64,000 nucleotides of DNA from Desulfobacteraceae bacterium (GTDB lineage: Bacteria; Desulfobacterota; Desulfobacteria; Desulfobacterales; Desulfosarcinaceae), in assembly GCA_003599575.1 (NCBI GenBank), contig QZKV01000119.1:1-64000 (forward strand), written 5' to 3'. Shown here one piece after another: positions 37,859 to 46,378 of this stretch (position 1 is its first letter; the number at the start of each line of letters is the position of its first letter). Position numbers and translations under genes: made by a program. The notes beneath the pieces are model-generated. The model saw nothing but the letters and a program-made list of their open reading frames with translations. It was not told the DNA's origin and searched no databases.

Positions 37859-39118
37859 TTATCCCAGTATTGCGGAGAGGGGTATGACCCGGCGCACATA
37901 CCGCCCGCCCTCGATCACCGGCACCAACACTTTGTCCGACCGGGGACTGAACACCGGCGGCCACATGGCATCTGCTATCACCTGGCTGACCACGTCATCC
38001 AGGACCAGCATGTATTCACCGTCCCGTTCCGCCTTGATTGCGACGTGTCGGCTGTCGGGACTGAACACCGGCGGCCAGACCCGTTCGAAAAGGTGCCGCC
38101 AGCACCGATCGTCCACCGCGATGGTCCAGGCCCCCTTGTTCTTGACGGCCACGGCCACCTTTCGGCCGTCCGGGCTGAAGGTCAGGTCCGTGACCAATTC
38201 GTCGGCCCGCATGCTCCAGGCCATGCCGTCCAGCGCCACGGTCCATTGCCCGAATTCAGGGCAGACGATCGCGGCAATACGGCCGCCGTCCGGACTGTAT
38301 TGATGCTGCCAGCATTGGACAAAACCGCGCCGCCAAAGAACACGGCTGTCCTGCGCCAAGGTCCAGCCGTCTTTGAGACGCACCGGCGCGGTGACGGTGC
38401 CATTGCAAGGATGAAACTGCGGCTCCCATAGAGCGCTGAAGGTCAGCGGCCATAATTGGCCATCCACGGCGATCGTGTACTCCTCGGGAGTCAATCGGAC
38501 CTCGGCCGCCAGGTGCGCGCCATCGGGACTGAAGCAGCTGCGCCAGACATTCATGAACTTGCGTGACCAGGCGGCGCCGTCCACGGCCGCTGAAAAGGCG
38601 CCTTCGGCAAACCCGAAAATATCCCCTTCTCCCAAGGCCTTGACTTGCACCGAAGCCGCCGTCCGCAGGCCGTCCGGGCTCAGGTTCATGGCCGAGATAT
38701 GGGCGAATAGATGCTCCCAGGGGACATCTTCCAGGGACATGCCGTAATGCATGTCCTGCTGGAAGGCGACGGACATGCGGCCCTGTTTGCTGAACATGGG
38801 ACGCCAGACATAATCGAAGCGGTGTTCCCACAGGCGATCATCCACGGCCACTGTCCACGTCTGCGAATCGGATACCAGCGCGGCCAAACGGCCGTCGGGA
38901 GCAAAACGCAGGTGCCATGCCTTGTCAAAGGCGTGCTCCCAGGTTTGATCATTGACCCGGATGCCGAACCCGGTCTCGCCCAGATGGACGATGGCGGCGA
39001 TCCGCTCACCGTCTGGACTCACGCACGGTGCTTCGACGCAGCGGTATTGGCGGCGCCATTCACCGAAGGGAATACTCTTTTCGTATGTATCCCAGTCCCA
39101 TCGGTCCGGGCTGTTCAT
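37859..39118 (-). CDS. tmcD: TmcD, tryptophan-rich repeat protein
   Basis: 419 residues without signal peptide. It consists of repeated units of about 45 residues with the pattern SPDG-R-A, VAVD and W-H-F, rich in tryptophan, likely folding as a beta-propeller. This matches TmcD, a cytoplasmic subunit of the Tmc complex of unknown function. Start overlaps the upstream universal stress gene by 4 bases. Order here is usp-tmcD-tmcC-tmcB-tmcA. Confidence 0.85.
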   Translation of the reverse strand: MNSPDRWDWDTYEKSIPFGEWRRQYRCVEAPCVSPDGERIAAIVHLGETGFGIRVNDQTWEHAFDKAWHLRFAPDGRLAALVSDSQTWTVAVDDRLWEHRFDYVWRPMFSKQGRMSVAFQQDMHYGMSLEDVPWEHLFAHISAMNLSPDGLRTAASVQVKALGEGDIFGFAEGAFSAAVDGAAWSRKFMNVWRSCFSPDGAHLAAEVRLTPEEYTIAVDGQLWPLTFSALWEPQFHPCNGTVTAPVRLKDGWTLAQDSRVLWRRGFVQCWQHQYSPDGGRIAAIVCPEFGQWTVALDGMAWSMRADELVTDLTFSPDGRKVAVAVKNKGAWTIAVDDRCWRHLFERVWPPVFSPDSRHVAIKAERDGEYMLVLDDVVSQVIADAMWPPVFSPRSDKVLVPVIEGGRYVRRVIPLSAILG

Positions 39119-40086
39119 TGAACGGTCTCCTTCTTTTTGCGCGTCTCCGGACGGCTCTGTTTACTGCCCGGCTGAACTTTGTCGAGACGGTTGATGCTGA
39201 TCACCGGGCAGGCCGAGCGCAGCACCACATGTCCCACAGTACTGCCCAAAAGTGCTTGTTCCGGATCGACTTCGCGGCTGTGGTGGGCCATGACGATCAG
39301 GTCGGCATTCTTTTCCCGGGAGAATTTCAAAATCTCCACGTGCGGTATTCCTTCCCTTACTTCGATGGCGTAGTTTTCAAATCCTTTCATTTGGGGAATG
39401 CAAGTCTCCTCGATGTATTTACGCGCCCCTGAGATGCGCTGCTCGATATTTTCGTAACCCCTGGTCTGACCCAAACGTAATCCGGAAATGTCGACGGCAT
39501 GAAACAGATAAAGCCTGCTGCCGATATGCTTGGCGGTTTGCCAGGCGAATTTGAACGCGGCATTGGAGGCTTTGGAAAAATCGGTACCCAGGACGATGCT
39601 GCGAAGGTCCCAAAAGCAGGCATCGCATGGCCGGCTCACAATCAGGACAGGGCAATGAGCGCCCCTGGCCACCCGCTGCATGGTACTGCCCAGTATATGT
39701 CGGAAGCGATAAGAACCCACGTCTTCACGACGTGCATGGGCGCCCATGACAATCAGGTCCACATCCTCCCTGCGGGCTTTGCGCAAAATCTCGTTGGCCG
39801 GTGGACCCACCGTGCAATCGACGGCGACATGACGCACGCCCATGAGGCGTTCGGCATAGGTGATTCTCACATCTTCTTTGACCCAGGCGATGTAATCATC
39901 GGCGATCGTCTCTTCCTTGCCGGTGCGCACATCGGTGATAAAGTAGCCGGCGCCCCTGCTCGGTATTCCGAAGACATGAAAGACAAACAACCGGGCATTG
40001 TATTTTCTGGCCAGATCGAAAGCCACCGTGGCTGCAGGGTCGCAGGTTGGAGAAGCCGTCGTTGCGAAAAGAATTTTTTTAAACAT
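39115..40086 (-). CDS. Tandem-domain universal stress protein at the head of the tmc operon
   Basis: About 323 residues; close paralogue of the protein at 3935-4897 with the same opening FKKILFATTASPTC and the same two Usp domains (VMGAHARREDVG, GSTMQRVARGAHCPVLIV; VMAHHSREVD, GSTVGHVVLRSACPVISI). ATG 40086 with GGGAGGG upstream is used. It is coupled to tmcD by an ATGA overlap and is preceded by a consensus sigma-54 promoter. Being first in the tmc operon suggests it adjusts or senses energy status of the Tmc complex. Confidence 0.88.
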   Translation of the reverse strand: MFKKILFATTASPTCDPAATVAFDLARKYNARLFVFHVFGIPSRGAGYFITDVRTGKEETIADDYIAWVKEDVRITYAERLMGVRHVAVDCTVGPPANEILRKARREDVDLIVMGAHARREDVGSYRFRHILGSTMQRVARGAHCPVLIVSRPCDACFWDLRSIVLGTDFSKASNAAFKFAWQTAKHIGSRLYLFHAVDISGLRLGQTRGYENIEQRISGARKYIEETCIPQMKGFENYAIEVREGIPHVEILKFSREKNADLIVMAHHSREVDPEQALLGSTVGHVVLRSACPVISINRLDKVQPGSKQSRPETRKKKETVQ

Positions 40087-40145
40087 CCTGGCGCCCTCCC
40101 CGGCTTGGTAATTCAGTCTCAATTCAAATATTTGCTTCATTAGTG

Positions 40146-40162
40146 AGCAAATACGGTGCCAA
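40146..40162 (-). promoter_or_regulatory. Consensus sigma-54 promoter of the usp-tmcDCBA operon
   Basis: Minus-strand TTGGCAC-N5-TTGCT with ten bases between GG and GC, essentially perfect, 61 bases upstream of the usp ATG. Divergent from the promoter at 40513 in the 606-base gap between usp and the NifX-like gene. Confidence 0.88.
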
Positions 40163-40466
40163 GCCGGGAGTAGTTGGTCTTACCCGCCAACAATCCCCGT
40201 GCCAGTTCCGAGCTGCGCACCGAACGGCCTGAGGTTAGCCGGGCGGAGGTCCTGCGCCGCGGCGGCCCGGCAGGGAATCGGGGCAACCCCCAAGGATTCC
40301 GTCGGTGCATCCACGGCAGGAGGCCATGCAAAGGGATGGCCAGCCGCCGGCAGCAGGCTAACGGATAGTACGACAGTTGAAAGCGTCTTGGTTATGCGAC
40401 AGTAGTCGATACCTGCGTCGCCAGAATGCAACGCCTTTTGTTTCTGCCTTTTTGCTTCCTGATGGA

Positions 40467-40495
40467 GCAAGCGGACCCCTTGGGATTACGCTTGC
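40467..40495. promoter_or_regulatory. Inverted repeat in the divergent sigma-54 promoter region
   Basis: GCAAGCG (40467-40473) and CGCTTGC (40489-40495), centre to centre 22 bases, lie between the two divergent sigma-54 promoters and could be an activator or IHF-region site. Only seven bases per arm, so weak evidence. Confidence 0.35.
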
Positions 40496-40512
40496 CGCTT
40501 CGCAGGCGAATC

Positions 40513-40528
40513 CGGCACATGTTTTGCT
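40513..40528 (+). promoter_or_regulatory. Sigma-54 promoter of the NifX-like gene at 40693
   Basis: CGGCAC-N5-TTGCT, GG at 40514-40515 and GC at 40526-40527. Predicted transcription start about 40539 gives a leader of about 150 bases that contains a stem-loop (40622-40673). Confidence 0.8.
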
Positions 40529-40621
40529 TCTCATTTTACATCTGCAACGCAGGAGGCTGCCGCAGTGCGGTGACTCTGGCATAAAACAAGGAGCTGCGCG
40601 CCCGATGCACGATTTGCTCCA

Positions 40622-40673
40622 ATCCTGTTGGCCCGGAAGCAATTGGTTGCTCCCCGCTCTTTTCCAACAGGAT
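40622..40673 (+). promoter_or_regulatory. Structured 5' leader upstream of the NifX-like gene
   Basis: ATCCTGTTGG (40622-40631) is perfectly complementary to CCAACAGGAT (40664-40673), closing a 32-base interior with its own small hairpin (AGCAA/TTGCT). The ribosome-binding AAGGGGGG starts 8 bases after the helix. Could be a translational control element; no known riboswitch is recognised. Confidence 0.5.
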
Positions 40674-40692
40674 GTTCGATAAGGGGGGAAAC

Positions 40693-41139
40693 ATGAAAAT
40701 AGCAGTTTCATCCAATGGCACCACTCTTGATGCGATGGTGGAGGCCCGTTTTGGCCGCTGCCCCTATTTTCTGTGCATCGACTTGGACACCCAGGCGCTG
40801 GAAGCAATCCCCAACCCCAATATTGCCTTAGGCGGCGGAGCCGGGCCGCAATCGGCACAGTTGATGGCCGATAGAGGGGTGTCGGTCGTGCTGACCGGCA
40901 ACTGCGGTCCCAATGCGTTTCAAACCTTCGGGGCTGCCGGGATTCAGGTGATTACCGGCGTCAGCGGCCTTGTGCGAGAGGCGCTCGAACAATTCAGGGC
41001 AGGACGGTTGAAGCCAACCGGCGCGCCTTCGGTGCAGAGTCATTTTGGCACAGGCGGCATGGGCGGAGGCAGGTGTATGGGCGGTCGCGGAAGGGGCGGA
41101 GGCAGGGGAATGGGCGGCGGCACAGGCCGGCCGCGATGA
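40693..41139 (+). CDS. NifX/MTH1175-family (dinitrogenase FeMo-cofactor / orange-protein-like) with Gly/Arg/Met tail
   Basis: 148 residues. The conserved domain (1-110) opens MKIAVSSNGTTLDAMVEARFGRCPYF and contains LTGNCGPNAFQTFGAAGI, typical of proteins that bind Mo-containing clusters (NifX, NafY, orange protein ORP). The tail (115-148) is a low-complexity Gly-Met-Arg run. ATG 40693 follows AAGGGGGG. Probably a metal-cluster carrier in the cytoplasm. One of six family members in the 40.7-55.5 kb region. Confidence 0.88.
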   Translation: MKIAVSSNGTTLDAMVEARFGRCPYFLCIDLDTQALEAIPNPNIALGGGAGPQSAQLMADRGVSVVLTGNCGPNAFQTFGAAGIQVITGVSGLVREALEQFRAGRLKPTGAPSVQSHFGTGGMGGGRCMGGRGRGGGRGMGGGTGRPR

Positions 41140-41349
41140 ATGGCGAGGATGGATTTCGCAGGGCAGCCCACCTGCCCAAACCCCTCGATCTGTGCCGACC
41201 GGCCTGAGAAAGATTGGCAGCTGCGGCGGCTGATGCGGTTTTCAAGCAAGCGGGCTGCGCCGGAAGTGCACGCAAAACGGCACGTAGCTCCATTCAGCTC
41301 GGGTGCACAGGCCGGCCGATATATTGCCACACATATAAGGGGGTGCCGT

Positions 41350-41613
41350 ATGTTCGCCTTGATTTATGACACTTACGATTTGGAGCAGCCTGAAAAAAGA
41401 GTCATCTCCGTTCATAAAATCCGGGCGACCGCTGAAAAGGCCCTGGAAAAAAGAAAAAGGAAATTGGGGAAGACAACCCCTGAGTGCTATACGCGCATCG
41501 TCTGGGTCGATCGGAAGATAAAGCGCGGCGACATGGTCGCCGGCAAGGACTTCGATACCTGGAAACCCGGAGAAACGATTCCCTGGGGAGAGACGCATTC
41601 GGATACGGATTGA
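41350..41613 (+). CDS. Small hypothetical protein
   Basis: 87 residues from ATG 41350, preceded by AAGGGGGT. The product is highly charged: KALEKRKRKLGK in the middle, then RIVWVDRKIKRGDMVAGKDFDTWKPGE. No family recognised. The open frame reaches farther upstream, but the composition there is unlike a protein and no ribosome-binding site supports it. It follows the NifX-like gene in the same direction. Confidence 0.5.
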   Translation: MFALIYDTYDLEQPEKRVISVHKIRATAEKALEKRKRKLGKTTPECYTRIVWVDRKIKRGDMVAGKDFDTWKPGETIPWGETHSDTD

Positions 41614-41908
41614 TCCCTGTTTGCCGGCCAGTGTTCGCGGCGCCTGTGCTCATGGGCACAGAAGATCGAATCCGGAAAAGATCTTTTCAGCCGCACGCAT
41701 TTCTTGGTTCCTTCCGTTCGTATTGCATCCAGGAATCAGAAAGCACCCGGAGGGTTGCTTCTCCCACCGGTCTGAGGGGCTTAACCACAGCGGAATATGA
41801 GGTCAGCCATCTTCCATTGCAGCTGAAGGAGTTATTTATCTTCTTCTCTCACCTGCCTTCCTTCTGCACTATACCTCCTCGCCCCAGGAAACCGATCATG
41901 ACGTATCA

Positions 41909-41953
41909 CATGCTCGGGGGGTCGCACATCTGGGTCTGTACCCCCCGAGCATG
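41909..41953. terminator. Perfect 14-bp hairpin in a 503-base convergent gap
   Basis: Arms 41909-41922 (CATGCTCGGGGGGT) and 41940-41953 are fully complementary around a 17-base loop. It lies between convergent genes ending at 41613 and 42117 and may act as a bidirectional terminator, although no U-run follows. The rest of the gap (41614-42116) shows no convincing gene. Confidence 0.45.
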
Positions 41954-42116
41954 AGTTGCAATCCTGCAACCATCTCTCCGCCTTCTCAGCATGCCCCACT
42001 TTGCTGCTGATGTCGGCAGGTCCGTTATTCAGGCATATGAAATTCTCCCACTTGCCCACCCCGGGGCCGCGCCAATCATTTAGATCGACGCGGCCGACTG
42101 GGGATTGCGGGCAGCA

Positions 42117-42509
42117 TCAGCCCGTGGTGCCGACGGTTTCGATGTCACTCAGGCGCTTTTTGATCGCCTCCAGTTCCGACTGCAAAGCATCGGCGTGGTT
42201 TTTCAAGGCCTGCTTTTCCATTGCCGGATCGGACTGCGCAACGTAGGGTGGCGGAAATCCGTAGGGTGCGGCATATCCGCCGAAGCGTTGCCAGCCCGGC
42301 ACACCGGTGGCATAGAACATATTCCGCCATCCGCGGCCGCCGCCGTATCCTCGATTCCAGGCCCCCCGGCCTCTTCCCAAGCCTGTCCCCAAACCGCGGC
42401 CGGGAGCAAAATGAGCATACCCCGGCATTCCATTCCCAGCGCAGTATCCTGCCGCTCGTCCAGTCATCGAACCCATTCCCATGGGTCCTGTGCGATCTCC
42501 TCTTGGCAT
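42117..42509 (-). CDS. DUF5320-like Gly/Met-rich small protein
   Basis: 130 residues opening MPRGDRTGPMGMGSMTGRAAGYC, the signature of DUF5320 proteins found beside NifX-like and MinD-ferredoxin genes in anaerobes. A Gly/Arg-rich middle (GRGLGTGLGRGRGAWNRGYG) and a C-terminal coiled coil (ALKNHADALQSELEAIKKRLSDIE). Function unknown; probably an accessory of metal-cluster proteins. 14 bases after the NifX/zinc-ribbon gene. Confidence 0.8.
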   Translation of the reverse strand: MPRGDRTGPMGMGSMTGRAAGYCAGNGMPGYAHFAPGRGLGTGLGRGRGAWNRGYGGGRGWRNMFYATGVPGWQRFGGYAAPYGFPPPYVAQSDPAMEKQALKNHADALQSELEAIKKRLSDIETVGTTG

Positions 42510-42523
42510 GGTCGTATCCTCCT

Positions 42524-43120
42524 TTACTTAGATTGTCTGGTCATCATGGCTCCGCACTGCGGGCATTGGCGCTCGACGCAAGGCATGCCGCGTTCATGCG
42601 GTGCCGTATGTCCGCACTGCAGACATACGCAGGCCCCGACCGGCCCGGCCGCCAGCGAACCACGAATTCTTCCAGGCCTTTGGCCGCCCTGCCCCGGTCC
42701 TTTGCCGCCCCCCGCCCCCCTGCCACGTCCTTTTTGGTTCATCATACTCACCTCCTGATGATGCATTCCCCTGAAACGGCCCCTGGGCCGACAGCCGGGC
42801 ATGCAGAATTTTTCGCGTTCCAATTGCCCGCTCTGCCAGGCCTCGATCACATGGCGCAGATCGCCGGCCACAAACGGAATCACCTGGATCCCATAGGCAG
42901 TCAGCAGGACATGCATCGGTCTGGAAATGGCTCCGCAAACCAATGTGCCGACCCCCAGGCTCAATAACCGCAAGGCCTTTTGGACCGGCAGCTCGTGGGC
43001 CGGAAAAGAGAGCGTCCGGCCGGCCAGGCGGCCGGTCTCGGATGCGACGAGCTGTATCTGCCGCGCCGTATCGAAAACCGGCGCAATCCGGTCGCCCCAA
43101 TAGGAAAATGCCGTTTTCAT
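42524..43120 (-). CDS. NifX-family domain fused in frame to a cysteine-rich zinc-ribbon-like protein
   Basis: 198 residues from ATG 43120. Residues 1-115 form a NifX-like domain ([42 protein letters not shown]) like the gene at 49232. Without any stop the frame continues into a Gly-rich linker and a CxxC-pair segment ([25 protein letters not shown]). A perfect AGGAGGTGA sits just before an internal ATG at 42745, where stand-alone relatives would start, so a separate 73-residue product is likely made as well or instead. A remnant of a sigma-54 activator lies immediately upstream in the same frame. Its own ribosome-binding site is weak. Confidence 0.72.
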   Translation of the reverse strand: MKTAFSYWGDRIAPVFDTARQIQLVASETGRLAGRTLSFPAHELPVQKALRLLSLGVGTLVCGAISRPMHVLLTAYGIQVIPFVAGDLRHVIEAWQSGQLEREKFCMPGCRPRGRFRGMHHQEVSMMNQKGRGRGAGGGKGPGQGGQRPGRIRGSLAAGPVGACVCLQCGHTAPHERGMPCVERQCPQCGAMMTRQSK

Positions 43121-43210
43121 GGTTGCATCCCGAACATGTTCGCATCTTTGAACGAGCAAAAGCGGTGCCAAATAGGGCTTTGGGCTGTATGGGCGGGCAA
43201 GTAATTGAAA

Positions 43211-43498
43211 TAAGATGTCTTCCTTCCTGCGCCGCAGCGGAGGGAGTTCGACCCGCACCACGTTCACGCGATAGTAAAGATCCTCCCGGAAGCGCCCCTG
43301 GCGGACCTGTTCGGCCAGGTCTGTGTTGGTGGCCACGACCACGCGGACATCCGCGGCTTCGGAGCGCGTCACACCCAGCGGCTCGTACGTCCGGTCCTGC
43401 AGCACCCGCAACAGCTTCACCTGAAGTGCCGGACTGATCTCGCCGATTTCGTCGAGGAAAAGCGTCCCGCCTTTGGTCAACGCAAAAGCGCCCGGGTT
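43211..43498 (-). pseudogene. Fragment of a sigma-54 activator AAA+ domain
   Basis: About 96 codons match the core from just before Walker B ([26 protein letters not shown]) through ATNTDL and [25 protein letters not shown]. Walker A, the GAFTGA loop, sensor domain and helix-turn-helix are absent, and the sequence on both sides does not resemble the family. The frame stays open from 43618 into the following NifX-like gene. A relic of a fourth activator, consistent with orange-protein loci that include such a regulator. Confidence 0.75.
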
Positions 43499-43755
43499 TA
43501 TCTTTGTTTGCGCCGGTAAAACCTCGACCACCCGCTGCATCAGCGGGCTTTCGTCATCATGCGTTGCACTTGTGCGACGCCTTCCCCGCTCGTTTTGCAG
43601 AAGTGGAACGGTCATCATTTACGATTCAGCAGTTATGATGGGGTTTCTGCGCCGGCGCCGGAGGTCTGACAGCGGAAGAAATCGACCGATGGGACATCCA
43701 AGCGCTGGCTGAAGATCGACTCTGAACGGGGTCGCTACCCATGCCTGGGTCTGTC

Positions 43756-43771
43756 CGGCATACTCTTTGCT
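43756..43771 (+). promoter_or_regulatory. Sigma-54 promoter of cooS
   Basis: CGGCAT-N5-TTGCT, GG at 43757-43758 and GC at 43769-43770; -12 element 54 bases upstream of the cooS ATG. Confidence 0.78.
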
Positions 43772-43823
43772 GTTTGAATCATCCAAATCGCATTTCGAAA
43801 TTATTCCTGCAAGGAGCCAAATA

Positions 43824-45851
43824 ATGGACAAGGAAGAAAAAGCGAGTGTGAAGGAAAGAAAATTGGCCGACCCCATCCAGGCATCCATCGATGCAGCCAC
43901 CCAGGAAATGATCCGGCATGCCCAGAATCTAGGGATCGAAACCATTTTCGACCGCGCCGAAAACATGAAGCCGTGCAATATCGGGGTGCAGGGGACCTGC
44001 TGCAAAAACTGCGGCATGGGTCCTTGCCGGCTCCCTCTCCCGAAGAGCGGCATAGAAGGTCCGGACGAACGCAAAGGTTTATGCGGCGCATCGGCCAACA
44101 CCATCGCGGCGCGCAACTTTATCCGCATGATCGCCGGCGGCGCCGCGGCGCACTCGGACCACGGCAGATGCGTGGCCGAAGTGTTTTTATCAGCGGCGAT
44201 GAAGGAAACGGATGCCTATCGGATCAAAGATGTGCAGAAGCTTCTGACCGTCGCCGCAGCGCTGGAGGTGGCCACCACGGTGGAGGAAAACGGTCGGACG
44301 CTTGATCGTGACGTGGATGAAATCGCACGCGAAGTCGCGCAAAAAGCCATCAACGAGTGGGGCAAATCCAGCGGCGAGCTGCTCTATCTGAAACGGGCGC
44401 CCGAGGCGCTGTACACGAAATGGAAGAATCAGGGCGTGCTGCCCAGGAACATCGATCGGGAAATTGTCGAGATCATGCACCGCACGCATATCGGTGTGGA
44501 CCAGGACTACAAGAATCTGATGAAACAGGGCACCCGCGCCGCGATTGCCGACGGCTGGGGTGGCTCCATGCTGGCAACGGACCTGCAGGATGTTCTTTTC
44601 GGAACCCCCTACCCGGTCCAATCCGAAGCCAATCTCGGCGTCTTGAAAAAGGATTGTGTCAATCTGGTGATTCACGGGCACGAGCCGGTGCTTTCGGAGA
44701 TGATCGTAGCCGTGGCGCAGACCAGGGCGATGGAAGAATACGCGAAATCCAAGGGCGCCCGGGGTATACAGCTTTCCGGGATCTGCTGCACGGCCAACGA
44801 AATACTCCAGCGCCACGGGGTGCCGCTGTGCGGCACCTTCTTACAGCAGGAACTGGCCATCATCACCGGTGCCTGTGATGCCATGGTGGTGGATATCCAG
44901 TGCATCATGCAGAACATCGCCAATGTGGCCAAATGCTTCCACACCAAGCTGATCACCACCCATCCGATCGCCAAAATGGAGCAGGACAATGTCATCCACA
45001 TTGAATTCGACGAACACCACGCCATGGAAGATGCCGAACGGATCGTGCGGCTGGCCATCGACAATTTTACGAACCGCAAGGCGGAAGTGATGATTCCGCG
45101 CCACAAGAATGTGCAGATTGCGGGCTTCGGCGTGGAATCGATTCAGTACCATCTGGGCGGGACCTTTCGCGGGTCCTATTACACGCTCAATGACAACATC
45201 ATCAACGGCCGCATCCGCGGTATCGCGGGGGTCGTGGGGTGCAACAATGCCCGCACGCGGCACAACGAAGGACACCTTGAGGTGGTCAAGGAACTCATCA
45301 AAAACGATGTGCTCGTGCTCACCACCGGGTGCAACGGCATCGCCTGCGCCATGGCAGGGCTTTTGACGCCGGAATCGGCTGCCGTGATGTGCGGTCCAGG
45401 CCTGGCGGAAGTGTGCGAGACGGTCGGCATCCCGCCGGTGCTGCACATGGGTTCCTGTGTGGACAACAGCCGCATCCTTCTGGCGGCGACCGAGGTGGTC
45501 AAGGCCGGCGGTCTGGGCAAGGACATCAGCGACCTGCCGGTGGCCGGCAGCGCGCCGGAATGGATGAGCGAAAAAGCCATCAGCATCGGCCACTATTTCG
45601 TCGCCTCGGGGGTCTATACGGTTTTCGGCGTGACCCTGCCCGTTTCGGGCGCACCGGCGTTCCGGCAGTATTTATTTAAGGATCTTGAAAAGCTGTACGG
45701 CGGCATGTGGGATCTGGAGGCGGACCCCGTTCTGCACGCCCGCAAGATGATCGCGCAAATTGACCGCAAACGCAAAGAGCTGGGCATCGATCGATCCAGA
45801 GAAAGGGTGTTGACCGACATGGCGGATCGCCGGGAGCTGCAGGCCGGATAG
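43824..45851 (+). CDS. cooS: Ni-dependent carbon monoxide dehydrogenase catalytic subunit (CooS)
   Basis: 675 residues from ATG 43824 with AAGGAG 7 bases upstream. N-terminal cysteines PCNIGVQGTCCKNCGMGPCR serve the D and B clusters; C-cluster ligands are visible in HGHEP, GICCTANEI, DIQCIMQN, GCNNARTRHNEGHLE, TTGCNGIACAMAG and GSCVDNSR. It oxidises CO to CO2 or the reverse in the cytoplasm. No acetyl-CoA synthase, CooF or classical CooC is encoded beside it, so it is a stand-alone CooS; the nearby MinD-ferredoxin ATPases could assist cofactor assembly, but this is inference. Preceded by a sigma-54 promoter. Confidence 0.96.
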   Translation: MDKEEKASVKERKLADPIQASIDAATQEMIRHAQNLGIETIFDRAENMKPCNIGVQGTCCKNCGMGPCRLPLPKSGIEGPDERKGLCGASANTIAARNFIRMIAGGAAAHSDHGRCVAEVFLSAAMKETDAYRIKDVQKLLTVAAALEVATTVEENGRTLDRDVDEIAREVAQKAINEWGKSSGELLYLKRAPEALYTKWKNQGVLPRNIDREIVEIMHRTHIGVDQDYKNLMKQGTRAAIADGWGGSMLATDLQDVLFGTPYPVQSEANLGVLKKDCVNLVIHGHEPVLSEMIVAVAQTRAMEEYAKSKGARGIQLSGICCTANEILQRHGVPLCGTFLQQELAIITGACDAMVVDIQCIMQNIANVAKCFHTKLITTHPIAKMEQDNVIHIEFDEHHAMEDAERIVRLAIDNFTNRKAEVMIPRHKNVQIAGFGVESIQYHLGGTFRGSYYTLNDNIINGRIRGIAGVVGCNNARTRHNEGHLEVVKELIKNDVLVLTTGCNGIACAMAGLLTPESAAVMCGPGLAEVCETVGIPPVLHMGSCVDNSRILLAATEVVKAGGLGKDISDLPVAGSAPEWMSEKAISIGHYFVASGVYTVFGVTLPVSGAPAFRQYLFKDLEKLYGGMWDLEADPVLHARKMIAQIDRKRKELGIDRSRERVLTDMADRRELQAG

Positions 45852-46009
45852 GCGCTCTGACCCGCGCCGGATGCATTGGCGAGGAGTGAAGAATTGAGCA
45901 TTGGGATGGCGAAAGATCCGTCATTGTTGTTCAGACCACACTGAAGGAAAGAATGGACAGTGAAAGCGGCATAGGCTTTTGCGCTGATGAAAGAAAGAGA
46001 GTTGCTGCC

Positions 46010-46336
46010 ATGCAGGTGGCATTGACCGTTTGGGAAGGGCGTATTTCTCCTCTTTTCGACTCTACGCGCATGCTGCTCGTGGCGGAGGTAAAAGGGCGCA
46101 GGATAACCGCACGGCATTATGAACCCCTTGACTGCGATTCGGCTTTTTCGCGGGCCGACAGGCTCAATGCCCTGGGGGTGGATGTGCTGATTTGCGGCGC
46201 AATATCCGACGCATTCGCCGACTCGATCGAAGCACGGGGTATAAAGCTGGTTCCTTTTTCATCAGGAGAGGTCGAAGAAGTCCTGAAAGCATACCTGACG
46301 GACGACATAGCTTCGGGCCGCTACCACATGCCTTAA
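46010..46336 (+). CDS. NifX/MTH1175-family protein
   Basis: 108 residues opening MQVALTVWEGRISPLFDSTR with GVDVLICGAISDAFADSIEARGI, the family core. An in-frame ATG at 45953 with AAGGA close upstream could add 19 residues, but paralogues begin at the residue encoded at 46010. Lies 158 bases after cooS, so it may be co-transcribed. Likely metal-cluster carrier. Confidence 0.82.
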   Translation: MQVALTVWEGRISPLFDSTRMLLVAEVKGRRITARHYEPLDCDSAFSRADRLNALGVDVLICGAISDAFADSIEARGIKLVPFSSGEVEEVLKAYLTDDIASGRYHMP

Positions 46337-46378
46337 AGTGGAGAAGCGCTTATGCAGATAACGAAAGGGGGAGCGTTT

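Noticed and set aside
45967-45984. Sigma-54-like CGGCAT...TTGCG before the NifX-like gene at 46010
   Set aside because: Eleven rather than ten bases between GG and GC, and too close to the start codon.
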